Shown here piece by piece: positions 1-7,885 of a stretch of 64,000 nucleotides of DNA. This stretch comes from Bhargavaea sp. CC-171006. GTDB lineage: Bacteria; Bacillota; Bacilli; Bacillales_A; Planococcaceae. Numbering within the stretch: position 1 is the first letter of the stretch; the number at the start of each line of letters is the position of its first letter. The DNA lies in the NCBI RefSeq assembly GCF_009761675.1, contig NZ_QUZH01000012.1, forward strand, positions 119,044-183,043, given 5' to 3'. The notes below the pieces were generated by a model. It was not told the origin of the DNA and made no database searches. It saw only the letters and a list, made by a program, of their open reading frames with translations. The translations under genes and the position numbers were made by a program.

Positions 1-456
1 CTTGTCCGGATCCTCGGGCCCGGTGACTTTACCGGAGAGCTCGCCGTCTTTAATGAGACGGTCCATGACGCCTATGCGGAGGCACTTGAGAAAACCGAAC
101 TCTGCACACTCGGACGGAAAGACCTGCAGTCTTTCCTCTTGAAATACCCGACCATCTCGCTCCGCATCATGGATGAGTTCGCCCGCCGGCTCGGCCACTC
201 CGAAAAGCAGGCGGCGAGCTTCGCGACGGAACCCGCCGACACCCGGATCGCCATGTACCTTGCCGAACTATCGGATCGGCTGAACTCCCCGACCATCAGG
301 CTGCCGATGACGAGGAAGGACCTGGCATCGCATCTCGGCACGACGCCCGAGACGATCAGCCGCAAGTTCGCGGAGTTCGAGGATGCGGGGTGGATCCGGC
401 AGAATGGGCAGAAAGAGATAGAGATTCTTGACTTGGATGCGCTGCTGTTGGCATGA
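1..456 (+). CDS. Crp/Fnr family transcriptional regulator (5' truncated by window edge)
   Basis: The reading frame is open from the first base, so the start lies outside the window. About 150 residues remain. The end of the cyclic-nucleotide-binding beta-roll is visible (GDFTGELAVF near residue 8), then the dimerisation helix and a C-terminal winged helix-turn-helix (LPMTRKDLASHLGTTPETIS), as in Crp/Fnr proteins. No Fnr-type cysteine cluster is visible in the part present. It should bind DNA as a dimer and act on promoters elsewhere; the effector cannot be told. A terminator hairpin follows immediately. Family assignment is firm, function open. Confidence 0.9.
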   Translation, partial: LVRILGPGDFTGELAVFNETVHDAYAEALEKTELCTLGRKDLQSFLLKYPTISLRIMDEFARRLGHSEKQAASFATEPADTRIAMYLAELSDRLNSPTIRLPMTRKDLASHLGTTPETISRKFAEFEDAGWIRQNGQKEIEILDLDALLLA

Positions 457-491
457 AAAAGATGCCGGGCCAATTGGCCTCGGCGTCTTTT
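457..491. terminator. Intrinsic terminator hairpin, copy 1 of a duplicated pair
   Basis: Perfect-looking hairpin built around GGCCAATTGGCC with outer arms AAAAGA/TCTTTT. It can stop the Crp/Fnr gene on plus and the GNAT remnant on minus. A nearly identical hairpin recurs at 1183-1217, with four differences in 35 positions. Confidence 0.8.
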
Positions 492-511
492 CGTAAACCG
501 ATTTGATGAAC

Positions 512-1018
512 CTATTTCCCCTTCCATTCTTCGCCCAATATTCCATAGACAACATGGTCTACGTAATGGTCGTATAGCCACTCTGCTTGTCTAATACATC
601 CTTCATTTACATAGTTCAATCTCTCAGGAATCGCCCTGCTTTTCTTATTGCCGACAGCTGCTCTTATTTCAACCTTATTAAGACCTAATTCATCAAAAGC
701 ATAATGGGTCAATGTTTTAGCCACTGCGGTCATTATTCCATGTCCTTGAAATCCTTCTCCAAGCCAATACTGGATATATGCAGTTTTATTTGCCCAATTG
801 ATGTCATTGTAGCCGGCAACTCCAACAATTTTCCCCTCAAACAAAATGACAGAAGTCAAGCTCTTGTTTTCAGCAAACCCCTTTAAGCATCCTTTTATTA
901 ATTCTGTGGTATCTTCGATCTTTGTAGTAGAATCCAACCAAGGAAGCAATTTTCTCAAATGCTCTCTTTACCTATCTGTTAATTCGAATATGCTTTCGCT
1001 ATCTCTTAGATTTCTCCC
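512..1018 (-). pseudogene. GNAT N-acetyltransferase, YdaF/RimL-like, with disrupted 5' end
   Basis: The longest open stretch (512-958, TTG start) encodes 148 residues matching the C-terminal four fifths of YdaF-type ribosomal-protein or general GNAT acetyltransferases: IQYWLGEGFQGHGIMTA (acetyl-CoA loop region), AAVGNKKSRAIPERL and the C-terminal DHVVYGILGEEW. Homologous sequence continues upstream in the same frame (NLRDSESIFELTDR) but is interrupted by TAA at 968-970 and closed by another stop at 1019-1021. The normal N-terminal first beta strand is missing. The stretch is visibly more AT-rich than its neighbours and lies between two copies of the same hairpin, which suggests a transferred cassette that has decayed. 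A short functional enzyme from the TTG start is possible but less likely. Confidence 0.75.
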
Positions 1019-1182
1019 TCATATATGTGATGGGTGATGGCGCTATTAACTCTCTTTTGTATTTTTTAGGTCGTGTCATATTTGTATTCGGCGAATGCAG
1101 TCGGTTTCCTTCTAGGTCATAGATGATTGCTTCATTCCCTAAGATGGACAACTGCATCAGATGGTGTTGCTGGTGACTTGAA

Positions 1183-1217
1183 CAAAGACGCCTGGCCAAT
1201 TGGCCTCGGCGTCTTTG
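1183..1217. terminator. Hairpin, copy 2 of the pair at 457-491
   Basis: Same GGCCAATTGGCC core and the same flanking arms as the hairpin at 457-491. The GNAT remnant lies between the two, so this looks like a direct duplication of a terminator. It is about 150 bp beyond the end of the minus-strand helicase gene and may serve it. Confidence 0.7.
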
Positions 1218-1218
1218 T

Positions 1219-1364
1219 TGTGGAGAACTCTTGGCGACTTCACGAAACAGCCTGTGGATAAGCGGGTTATCCCCGGATCCACGTGCAAAAGTCGGATTTT
1301 TCTGTGGAGGAGGGGGAAAACCCGGTGATTCGGGCCGTGCAGACATCCGGACACCCGTGGATAA
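1219..1364. repeat. DnaA-box-like repeat element, copy 1
   Basis: Five 9-mers resembling the DnaA box or its complement lie at fixed distances: TGTGGAGAA (1219), TGTGGATAA (1253, a perfect complement of TTATCCACA), TTATCCCCG (1267), TGTGGAGGA (1303) and CGTGGATAA (1356). The same order and spacing recur at 7547-7693. Function unknown; the element abuts the end of the helicase gene. Confidence 0.7.
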
Positions 1365-1366
1365 CT

Positions 1367-3925
1367 TTAACGCCATCCGCTGATGCGCTCGGGTTCCGGG
1401 ACGAATTCCGAGGACAGCGCACGCATCCTTGCCTCAAGCAGCCGGCGGCGGCCTTCAGGTGTCCTCGTATAGATCAGATCGGCCCGGCCGACACGCTTTT
1501 TCCATTCTTCCAGGAAGATTTCCACGGTCTCCTTTTTACGCCCCAGTTCCTCCGGCACGGCATGGATGTCGGTCCGCTTTCCGAATCCGCGCGAGCGCCG
1601 CACAATCAGGTATCGCGGGTTCTCAATCGGTCCGAGCAGTTCGGCGAGTGCGTTCATGAACCGGGTCTTTTCATGGGTCGTGCCTACCGTGAGCCAGCAT
1701 GTGTAATAGCCCTGCCCGTCATCAGTGACCCGGATGGCATCCTCTTCTATCGGCTCGGCCAACATCCCGCTCCGGTGCATCGCGGCATACAGCGCTTCCG
1801 CGATCTCCTTCAGGCTCGATTCGACAGAGGGATGCCGCATGTACAGTCGGCCAGCACGCCAGAAGGAAGGCGCGGCGACCGCAAGCCCGGCAAGCCCGCC
1901 CCAAAGAGTGGATTCACCGAACGGCGTGTCGGTCAGCTGGCGAATCCAGCCGCCCGCGTCCCACGCCGCACCGGCCGCAGTGAATCCGGCCACATATAAA
2001 AGCCCCTTCAGCGTATTGTCGAGATAAAATGGCCTCGGGACGGAGCGGCGCGGCAGGACCGCCTCCTCCACCATCCGGTTGCCGGAATCGACAGCTCGCA
2101 TCCACCGCTCCCGGAGCGATTCCCGCGAGCAGGCCCGTCGCTCCATTTCCGCGTTCAGCCGGTCGATCTCCTCCATTGAAAAAGGAGGCTCCCCGACCGC
2201 GAGCCGTCCGATGCCCGTCTCGATTATATCCCGCTCCGCCCCCGGCCCCGCAAGCGAACGGAACCGGCGGACGAGCGACCGCCAGTCATCGCCGCCGTCT
2301 TCCGCGTCGCGGTCGACAGTGACCAAATGCCAGATCGACGCCGTCTTGTCCCGGTCAGCCGGGTTGCGGCGGATCGCCCGGCCGCGCATCTGATTGGACA
2401 GCATGTACGAACCGACATAGGACGCCATGATGAGCGAGTTCACACATGGCGCGTCCCAGCCCTCGCCGAGGAGAGCCGCCGTCCCGGTGAGCACATCGAT
2501 TTCGCCTTTTTCAAGAAGCTCTGTGACAGCCGCGACCATTCCCTGCCGGTTCGCATCGTTCACGGGGATCCGCACGAACGACGGATCATGCGGGAGCGGC
2601 ACCGCCCCCTCCAGCCTCGACGCTGCCGTTGCCGGCACGACCGCAATCGAGCCTGTAAGAATGGCCGGCTTCACCTGGTCACTCAACGTCCGCCGCAGCA
2701 TCTCGAACACCGGAACCGCGCCGATCCGGGTCAGCGGCTTTTCATCTCCGGGCGCAGACGGCATGTCATCCGCCCGTATGTAATCGGTCAGGATGACCAT
2801 ACGCAACCGATCACCTAATATCTCTCTTTCAAGACGAACGGTCTCCGCAACTGCCTTAAGTTTCGATTGGCTCTGGACAAGCGCGCGGCTGATCGCCGGC
2901 GTGGACGTCAGGTAAACGGCGCGCCGGTGGATGACCCCGATCCGGGACAGCTTTTTACGCAGACGTTTGACCGTTTCCTCCTCTTCGTCCCCCAGCCGGA
3001 ACAAAAGACCCGTGAGCAGCTCTTCCATCCAGCTCCGGTCAAGTGCCGGCATCGTCTCCTCCGGCATGCCGATCAGAGGCAGCGCTTCCCGGTACGCCTC
3101 CGAACCGCTTTCCTTCAATACCATCAGCATCGCCGAAAACACCGCCGGCATCCCGAGGATCTCCTCGACATGGGCCCCCGTCTTAGCGATCCACCGGTGC
3201 TGCTCGAGATAGCGGATGAATTCCCCGTCTTCCCGCAGCTCATCCAGGAATTCATCCGTCCGTTCCCGGAACGCCAAAATATCAGAGAGCTCTCCGGCCG
3301 ATGGAACCGTGAAGCGGATATAATCCTGATGCGGACACAGGTCGCCCGCCTTCACGAGCGAGGCAACCGGGATTTCGAGATCGATCGGTCCGCACAGCGA
3401 AACGTACCGCTGCCATCCGGCCGGCGACTCGTCATAAGGAGGCGTCGCGGTCAGGGCGACAACCACCGGGTTTCCGATCCCCTCTTTAATATCCATCATC
3501 GTTTTCCACCAGGAAGTCCGAAGGTGATGCGCCTCGTCCAACACAATCGTGCCTAAACCTTCGGCGAGCAGCGGCCCTTCCCCGCCAGATTTGAACAGCG
3601 CGTGAAGCGACTGGTACGTTGTCACCGTCACAAATGCCGGCGACGAAAGATCAGACGACAGCCAGTCCGGCCGAACGCCCTCCAGGAACAGTCCGGTGAG
3701 CCGGTCCGTCCACTGCTCCCTGAGCGCAATCGTCGGAGCGACAATCAGCGTCCGCCTGCCGATCCGCCGCATCACCTCCAGCCCCAGCACCGTCTTCCCC
3801 GAACCCGGCGGCGCGACCAGATGGAGATGCCCATTTTCCAGGTGCTGATCAAGCTCCGACAACACCTCTTCCTGATAAGACCGCCAAGGATGGCAGAACC
3901 TCATCGCCACCGGAAACTTCTCCAT
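1367..3925 (-). CDS. DEAD/DEAH-box (ResIII-type) superfamily 2 helicase with hydrophobic C-terminal segment
   Basis: 852 residues. Motif I is clear near residue 41 (APPGSGKTVLGLEV), motif II is LDEAHHLR near 130, motif III-like ALTATPP follows, and motif VI is NQMRGRAIRRNP near 510. The layout is that of stand-alone ResIII/SNF2-like ATPases related to type I restriction R subunits, but no nuclease domain is obvious. After the helicase core come two hydrophobic stretches (GLLYVAGFTAAGAA and GGLAGLAVAAPSFW, near residues 640-680) and a C-terminal domain I do not recognise. Start ATG has SD GGAGGAGG 7 nt upstream. Monocistronic, between two accessory cassettes. Substrate unknown; DNA or RNA translocation is inferred from the motifs. 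Confidence 0.8.
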   Translation of the reverse strand: MEKFPVAMRFCHPWRSYQEEVLSELDQHLENGHLHLVAPPGSGKTVLGLEVMRRIGRRTLIVAPTIALREQWTDRLTGLFLEGVRPDWLSSDLSSPAFVTVTTYQSLHALFKSGGEGPLLAEGLGTIVLDEAHHLRTSWWKTMMDIKEGIGNPVVVALTATPPYDESPAGWQRYVSLCGPIDLEIPVASLVKAGDLCPHQDYIRFTVPSAGELSDILAFRERTDEFLDELREDGEFIRYLEQHRWIAKTGAHVEEILGMPAVFSAMLMVLKESGSEAYREALPLIGMPEETMPALDRSWMEELLTGLLFRLGDEEEETVKRLRKKLSRIGVIHRRAVYLTSTPAISRALVQSQSKLKAVAETVRLEREILGDRLRMVILTDYIRADDMPSAPGDEKPLTRIGAVPVFEMLRRTLSDQVKPAILTGSIAVVPATAASRLEGAVPLPHDPSFVRIPVNDANRQGMVAAVTELLEKGEIDVLTGTAALLGEGWDAPCVNSLIMASYVGSYMLSNQMRGRAIRRNPADRDKTASIWHLVTVDRDAEDGGDDWRSLVRRFRSLAGPGAERDIIETGIGRLAVGEPPFSMEEIDRLNAEMERRACSRESLRERWMRAVDSGNRMVEEAVLPRRSVPRPFYLDNTLKGLLYVAGFTAAGAAWDAGGWIRQLTDTPFGESTLWGGLAGLAVAAPSFWRAGRLYMRHPSVESSLKEIAEALYAAMHRSGMLAEPIEEDAIRVTDDGQGYYTCWLTVGTTHEKTRFMNALAELLGPIENPRYLIVRRSRGFGKRTDIHAVPEELGRKKETVEIFLEEWKKRVGRADLIYTRTPEGRRRLLEARMRALSSEFVPEPERISGWR

Positions 3926-3984
3926 CTGATTACCTCCTCCCGCCTTCCGCCAGGCATTATTCTTATTCTTCTCCTTATCCTATC

Positions 3985-4014
3985 AAACCCGCAGGGAGGT
4001 GTCCCTGCGGGTTT
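3985..4014. terminator. Terminator-like hairpin, copy 1 of a second duplicated pair
   Basis: Arms AAACCCGCAGGG and CCCTGCGGGTTT with a 6-nt loop. It sits just upstream of the helicase gene, where no gene needs it now. A copy with two differences in 30 positions lies at 4844-4873, on the other side of a two-gene AT-rich cassette. Confidence 0.75.
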
Positions 4015-4129
4015 AAAATTCAATTTTCTTCAGTATAATAAAATGAAATAGATAAAATTGGGATTTTAATTGCTTTAGTCAGAGCGGATTCAAAAGTTAA
4101 TCTTCTAGATAAAGGGGGGCATTGTTAAC

Positions 4130-4345
4130 ATGGAACATAACAAAAAGACGGGTTGGACCTATAATTGGATATATACTTTAGTTGCTTTAGGTGCATTGGG
4201 AGTGGTTGCAATCTTGAACTTTTTAGTTGGCCCATCAATGTTTCTCCCTCAAACCGCATCATTTGTACTAGCACTTGCAATTACTTTCCCTATCAATGTG
4301 GCTATTAATTTATATAGATATATAAGAAACAAAAAGGCTTCTTAA
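4130..4345 (+). CDS. Small two-helix membrane protein, unknown
   Basis: 71 residues. Two hydrophobic segments are visible (about residues 13-34 and 38-60) with a basic tail (RYIRNKKAS), so it should be an inner-membrane hairpin with the tail inside. SD AAAGGGGGG lies about 11 nt before ATG. It is AT-rich compared with the neighbouring chromosome and lies with the next gene inside a segment bracketed by duplicated hairpins. I do not recognise the family. Confidence 0.65.
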   Translation: MEHNKKTGWTYNWIYTLVALGALGVVAILNFLVGPSMFLPQTASFVLALAITFPINVAINLYRYIRNKKAS

Positions 4346-4440
4346 AGCCGATTACAGGAAATTTATCGTTCCGTTAAAGGAACAAAGTATATAGAAATGG
4401 AACTAATTTAATATGCCGATTGAAAAAAGGAGCGAAGGCT

Positions 4441-4812
4441 ATGCGCCAATCATTTATTGAACAAGTACATTACATTAGAATTCCTGTAAAAGATTTAAAA
4501 CTGTCCGCACGATGGTATAGGGATGTATTAGGGCTCCAGTTACTAGACACTACGGATGAACGTGCAATCATTAAAGTAAATGAAGGACATTTCTTGCTGA
4601 TCTTAGTTCCTACCGAAGATGAAACATATGCACACTTTACAATTGACCATGAACCAGAATTCAGCATCGGCTTTACAAGTCCGGAATTATCCAACTTTCA
4701 TCAACACTTAATTGATCATCAAGTTAAGGTCGAAGATATTAAAGAGGATAACGGCCATGCCTTCTTCCACTTTTATGACCCCAATGGAAATAAACTTCAA
4801 GTACACTGGTAA
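4441..4812 (+). CDS. VOC (glyoxalase/bleomycin-resistance fold) protein
   Basis: 123 residues with the typical VOC opening VHYIRIPVKDLKLSARWYRD followed by VLGLQLL, and the closing FHFYDPNGNKLQVHW. These are the two beta-alpha-beta-beta-beta modules that form a metal site in glyoxalases, extradiol dioxygenases and fosfomycin or bleomycin resistance proteins. Metal ligands would be the early His and late acidic/His positions; substrate cannot be told. An upstream TTG at 4420 would add seven residues, but the SD AAAAAGGAG lies between it and the ATG at 4441, which decides the start. Second gene of the AT-rich cassette; a hairpin follows. Confidence 0.8.
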   Translation: MRQSFIEQVHYIRIPVKDLKLSARWYRDVLGLQLLDTTDERAIIKVNEGHFLLILVPTEDETYAHFTIDHEPEFSIGFTSPELSNFHQHLIDHQVKVEDIKEDNGHAFFHFYDPNGNKLQVHW

Positions 4813-4843
4813 TGGGTCCAAGGCGGCCTGAGCAATAGGCGAT

Positions 4844-4873
4844 AAACCCGCAGGAAGGAGTCCCTGCGGGTTT
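4844..4873. terminator. Terminator hairpin, copy 2 of the pair at 3985-4014
   Basis: Same stem as at 3985-4014. Followed by a T-rich stretch on plus, so it can end the VOC gene, and it can also end the minus-strand immunity gene at 4882. Confidence 0.85.
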
Positions 4874-4881
4874 CTTTTCAC

Positions 4882-5352
4882 TTAGTTATCTTGGCTTTTC
4901 ACTTCTTCAAACCATGCATCAAAAATATGGTCCGGAAGCAACTCTTCACTATTTGAATACACCAGATCATAGCGATATTTCCCGCTAAGTTTGTTTTGTT
5001 TCGCATTATAATGCAGCTTGATTTCTGTTGGCATTTCCCGATTATATTCTTCGCATTTTTTTCGTATCTCTTTTAAGTTCTTAATGCCGATTTTCAGTAT
5101 TGCCAACTGCCTGTTATCAGAAACATCATACTCATGTGTTTGTAAATTACCTGTTTGTTGAACAGTCTGATTTAATTGATGTTTGTGGACAACCTGCCCA
5201 TTAACCTTATAGAAAACATCAAAAGCATACATGTTAGGTTCAAACGAGCCATAGATATATATTTCATCTGCTTGATGATCTGCATATTCCATACAAACTG
5301 CAACCATATCGGTCTGTGCTTCAGAAAAGTAATCCTCAAATGTCTTGCCCAC
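4882..5352 (-). CDS. YezG-type immunity protein (DUF600 family)
   Basis: 156 residues. The N-terminal MGKTFEDYFSEAQTDMVAVC with YIYGSFEPNMYAFDVFYKVNG and the C-terminal HIFDAWFEEVK match the YezG/DUF600 family, which protects Bacillus cells from YeeF-type LXG toxins. GTG start, SD GGGGAG 6 nt upstream. It is the last gene of the LXG operon, after a SMI1-type immunity gene. YezG homologues normally pair with a different toxin tip, so this may be an orphan immunity gene retained from an earlier toxin or from kin. Confidence 0.8.
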   Translation of the reverse strand: MGKTFEDYFSEAQTDMVAVCMEYADHQADEIYIYGSFEPNMYAFDVFYKVNGQVVHKHQLNQTVQQTGNLQTHEYDVSDNRQLAILKIGIKNLKEIRKKCEEYNREMPTEIKLHYNAKQNKLSGKYRYDLVYSNSEELLPDHIFDAWFEEVKSQDN

Positions 5353-5367
5353 TAATATCTCCCCGTT

Positions 5368-5808
5368 TTATATGAGTTGTTTTATGAAAGAACTGAAACT
5401 ATCTGCAATCCAATAGGTGTTCTCTTCATCTGTAGACTCATCAAATTGATAAGAGTCATCCCAGTAATAAACGCCCTCAAATTCGCCCTCGCAAATCAGA
5501 ACAATGAACCCCTGCATCAAGTCGTCACCGATGATCATCGCATGTTCCAGTAAATCATCCTCAAATTTGTTCATCCAGGTTTCAATGTCGGATGTTCTAC
5601 TACCAGTTTGCAACCCATACAACACGTCAACATGAATATAGGCAGAGATGTCCTTTATAAAAACTTTGTTCTCATCATTTTTTTCTATAACGCCACCATT
5701 GAATTCCTTCAAAAATTCCACATAATCATATGGCAGTTTTACTTCATACTGTTTTTCAATTTTAGTGATTTCCTGCAGCGTTGCACTACCGAACTTTTGA
5801 ATAGTCAT
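5368..5808 (-). CDS. SMI1/KNR4 (SUKH) family immunity protein
   Basis: 146 residues from the ATG at 5808. The open frame reaches 5997, but AAGGAG sits 6 nt before 5808 and the upstream part overlaps the toxin gene. The KLPYDYVEFLKEFNGGVI motif near residue 27 is the hallmark of the SMI1/KNR4 or SUKH fold. These proteins are the commonest cognate inhibitors of HNH/WHH nuclease toxins, which is what the preceding gene encodes 10 bp upstream. Predicted to bind and block the nuclease in the cytoplasm. Confidence 0.85.
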   Translation of the reverse strand: MTIQKFGSATLQEITKIEKQYEVKLPYDYVEFLKEFNGGVIEKNDENKVFIKDISAYIHVDVLYGLQTGSRTSDIETWMNKFEDDLLEHAMIIGDDLMQGFIVLICEGEFEGVYYWDDSYQFDESTDEENTYWIADSFSSFIKQLI

Positions 5809-5818
5809 ATTAATCTCC

Positions 5819-7345
5819 TTAATTTCGTTTTTTGAGAGCCATGCCGCCTCTATGGGTATATTCTTTGTGAATTTCCTTATTAATCTCTTGCATGGTTTTG
5901 CCATCTTGATGATGGTGCCAAGTATTATTTTTCGCATCTCTAGGGCCATTTGGTGCCAACTCATCAGCTCTTTTGAAATCGGTATTATAGTTTTCAAATC
6001 TTCCTATATTAACCTCTTGTTTTACAAATCCAGCCTCTTTAAAGTCGGGAAATCCATTAGGATATCTGACAAAGTGGCCATCAGGATGCTGATAAATCCA
6101 TGTTCCATTTTTATCAATATACACACGCCCACCTTTCTCTATCCACTTCCTTGGATTAGGTGAATTCTTGGGTTTAGTTAATAATTCCTCTTTGGATACA
6201 GCATCTGGTTGATCATATTTTTTCTCAATCCCTTTTATTTTTCCGGTCATAGCAGTACTATTTATACCTTTACCAGCTCGTCCCATTCCATCTGCCGCAT
6301 TGCTAATCCCCAAAATTTCCCCACCCAATTTAATACCTTTAATCAGCTTTCCTACAGGCAAAAGAGAAGCGCCTGCAAGAACTTTTTCTCCACTTGATGT
6401 TTCGGGATCTGTAAGAGTCTCTAAATCTTCAAGAAACAAAAAGTCCATAATGCCTTTCCCAACGCTCATCGCGCCTTCCCCGGCTTCTTCTAAGAATTGC
6501 CCGACGCTATTTTCTCTAATTCCCTCTTCATCTTTATGTGGTATAGCTTCTGAAAGATTGTATGTATTTGTCTCACCTGCTATGGCCAAAGGTACAGGAT
6601 AGGAGTTTGCTCCGGATACCGTGTTGGGACGATTCAATCCTGCCATATTAGAAAGTCCTCCAACAGATGCGTCATGCGCAGTGAAGGAAAGTCGCAGCGG
6701 ATGCCGGGCCGTGACTGCTTTCCATGAATCTGTAGGAAAATCGACGCCTGTCAATCCCTCTGCCATCATACTCTCTACATCAATGATCCACTGCTCCATC
6801 TTCTTCAAATCTATGGCAACAGGAGATAAAGCCGCAGTCTGGCTTTGGTCGAATTCCATCAGTCCTTCAATAGTAGAGTCGCGCTGTCTCTCCGAGGATC
6901 TGACACCTTCCTGCACTTCACTGTCATCGAGATGAGGAAGTGATACAATATCTGCAACACTCTCCATGATGCTGTTCGTCTCATCTGTCAGCGTTCCTGT
7001 AATCCCACGAATCTCCTCTAACCCCGCCTGGACTTCCCCTTCGAGAAATTCCTGCCTGATGTTTCCCATCCGGTCCGGCTCGAATGAATCCAGTGCTTCT
7101 CCGATACGCCGGAGAGTATCAGCGAAACGGCTTTTAAAACTTATAAAGGAATCCAACAGCGGCAAATGACATTCCTGGTAAAACGAGCGAATGGCGTTGC
7201 CGCCTTCTCCCTTTAAAGCATCCTCCAACATGACAAGTTCTTCCACCGCCTGTTTAATTGTCTGTACCTCTTCTTCCAGGCGGTTCAACTTCTCTATATT
7301 CCGATGTAGCCCCTCATGAAATTGCTGTACATCCAATACCTTCAC
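5819..7345 (-). CDS. LXG-domain polymorphic toxin with C-terminal WHH/HNH-type nuclease
   Basis: 508 residues. Residues 1 to about 210 are the helical LXG domain (MKVLDVQQFHEGLHRN start), which targets proteins to the type VII (Yuk/ESX) secretion system. A glycine/serine-rich linker follows, then a tip with YIDKNGTWIYQHPDG and, near residue 475, NTWHHHQDGKTMQEI, typical of the WHH branch of HNH/EndoVII nucleases. It should be exported to kill neighbours by cutting DNA. GTG start with SD GGGAG. The secretion machinery is not in this window. Two immunity genes follow. The operon is AT-richer toward the tip and immunity genes, as is common where toxin tips are exchanged. Confidence 0.88.
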   Translation of the reverse strand: MKVLDVQQFHEGLHRNIEKLNRLEEEVQTIKQAVEELVMLEDALKGEGGNAIRSFYQECHLPLLDSFISFKSRFADTLRRIGEALDSFEPDRMGNIRQEFLEGEVQAGLEEIRGITGTLTDETNSIMESVADIVSLPHLDDSEVQEGVRSSERQRDSTIEGLMEFDQSQTAALSPVAIDLKKMEQWIIDVESMMAEGLTGVDFPTDSWKAVTARHPLRLSFTAHDASVGGLSNMAGLNRPNTVSGANSYPVPLAIAGETNTYNLSEAIPHKDEEGIRENSVGQFLEEAGEGAMSVGKGIMDFLFLEDLETLTDPETSSGEKVLAGASLLPVGKLIKGIKLGGEILGISNAADGMGRAGKGINSTAMTGKIKGIEKKYDQPDAVSKEELLTKPKNSPNPRKWIEKGGRVYIDKNGTWIYQHPDGHFVRYPNGFPDFKEAGFVKQEVNIGRFENYNTDFKRADELAPNGPRDAKNNTWHHHQDGKTMQEINKEIHKEYTHRGGMALKKRN

Positions 7346-7546
7346 TGATTCACACTCCCGGAAACGGAAATCTCTATTGTCATTAATTCTCTCAGAAATT
7401 CCCTGTTTCTCTAATCGGACAAAAGTCTGTATTCAATCTTGAGTAAATAGGAAAGCTGTTACACCTTACTGGCACTAACTACCCACGAGTCTTGGAAATG
7501 ATGCCCTAGAAAATTAAAACTAGGAGAACCTTTGATTTCCAACTCC
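7346..7546. other. Intergenic stretch upstream of the LXG gene
   Basis: No gene is supported here. It should contain the promoter of the minus-strand toxin operon, but I cannot place -35 and -10 boxes with confidence. Confidence 0.4.
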
Positions 7547-7693
7547 TGTGGAGAACTTCTTCCTACTCCTATAAAACGCTTGTGGATATCCGGGTTATCC
7601 CCGGATTTCTCGCCGAAATCAGATTTTGGCTGTGGAGGTTGGGGATATGTTCGGGGATAAGGGAGGGGCAGGTATCCTGGCACACGTGGATAA
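7547..7693. repeat. DnaA-box-like repeat element, copy 2
   Basis: Same order and spacing as 1219-1364: TGTGGAGAA (7547), TGTGGATAT (7581), TTATCCCCG (7595), TGTGGAGGT (7631) and CGTGGATAA (7685), with an extra GGGGATAA at 7653. The first four offsets (0, 34, 48, 84) are identical in the two copies and the last differs by one base. Sequence between the boxes has diverged. Confidence 0.7.
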
Positions 7694-7885
7694 CTGAAGA
7701 AAACTTGCAGTTTCGCAAGCAAACTTTATGGATTCGTACTCGAAACCCTCAGCCGGCCCCCTTTTTCCTAATCAAACTTCACGGATTCATACGCAAACCC
7801 ACCGTCGCTCCCCTCTAAAATCCCTTCTCCCCTTCCTTCACTCTCGTGATATATTAAAAGAATGAAATCACGGGGAGGGTCGGCC

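Noticed and set aside
1219..1364. Chromosomal origin of replication
   Set aside because: DnaA-box-like words cluster here, but there is no dnaA, dnaN, rpmH or AT-rich unwinding element nearby, and a second copy exists at 7547.
2867..3556. Plus-strand ORF opposite the helicase gene
   Set aside because: Shadow frame; the helicase motifs on minus run through it without a break.
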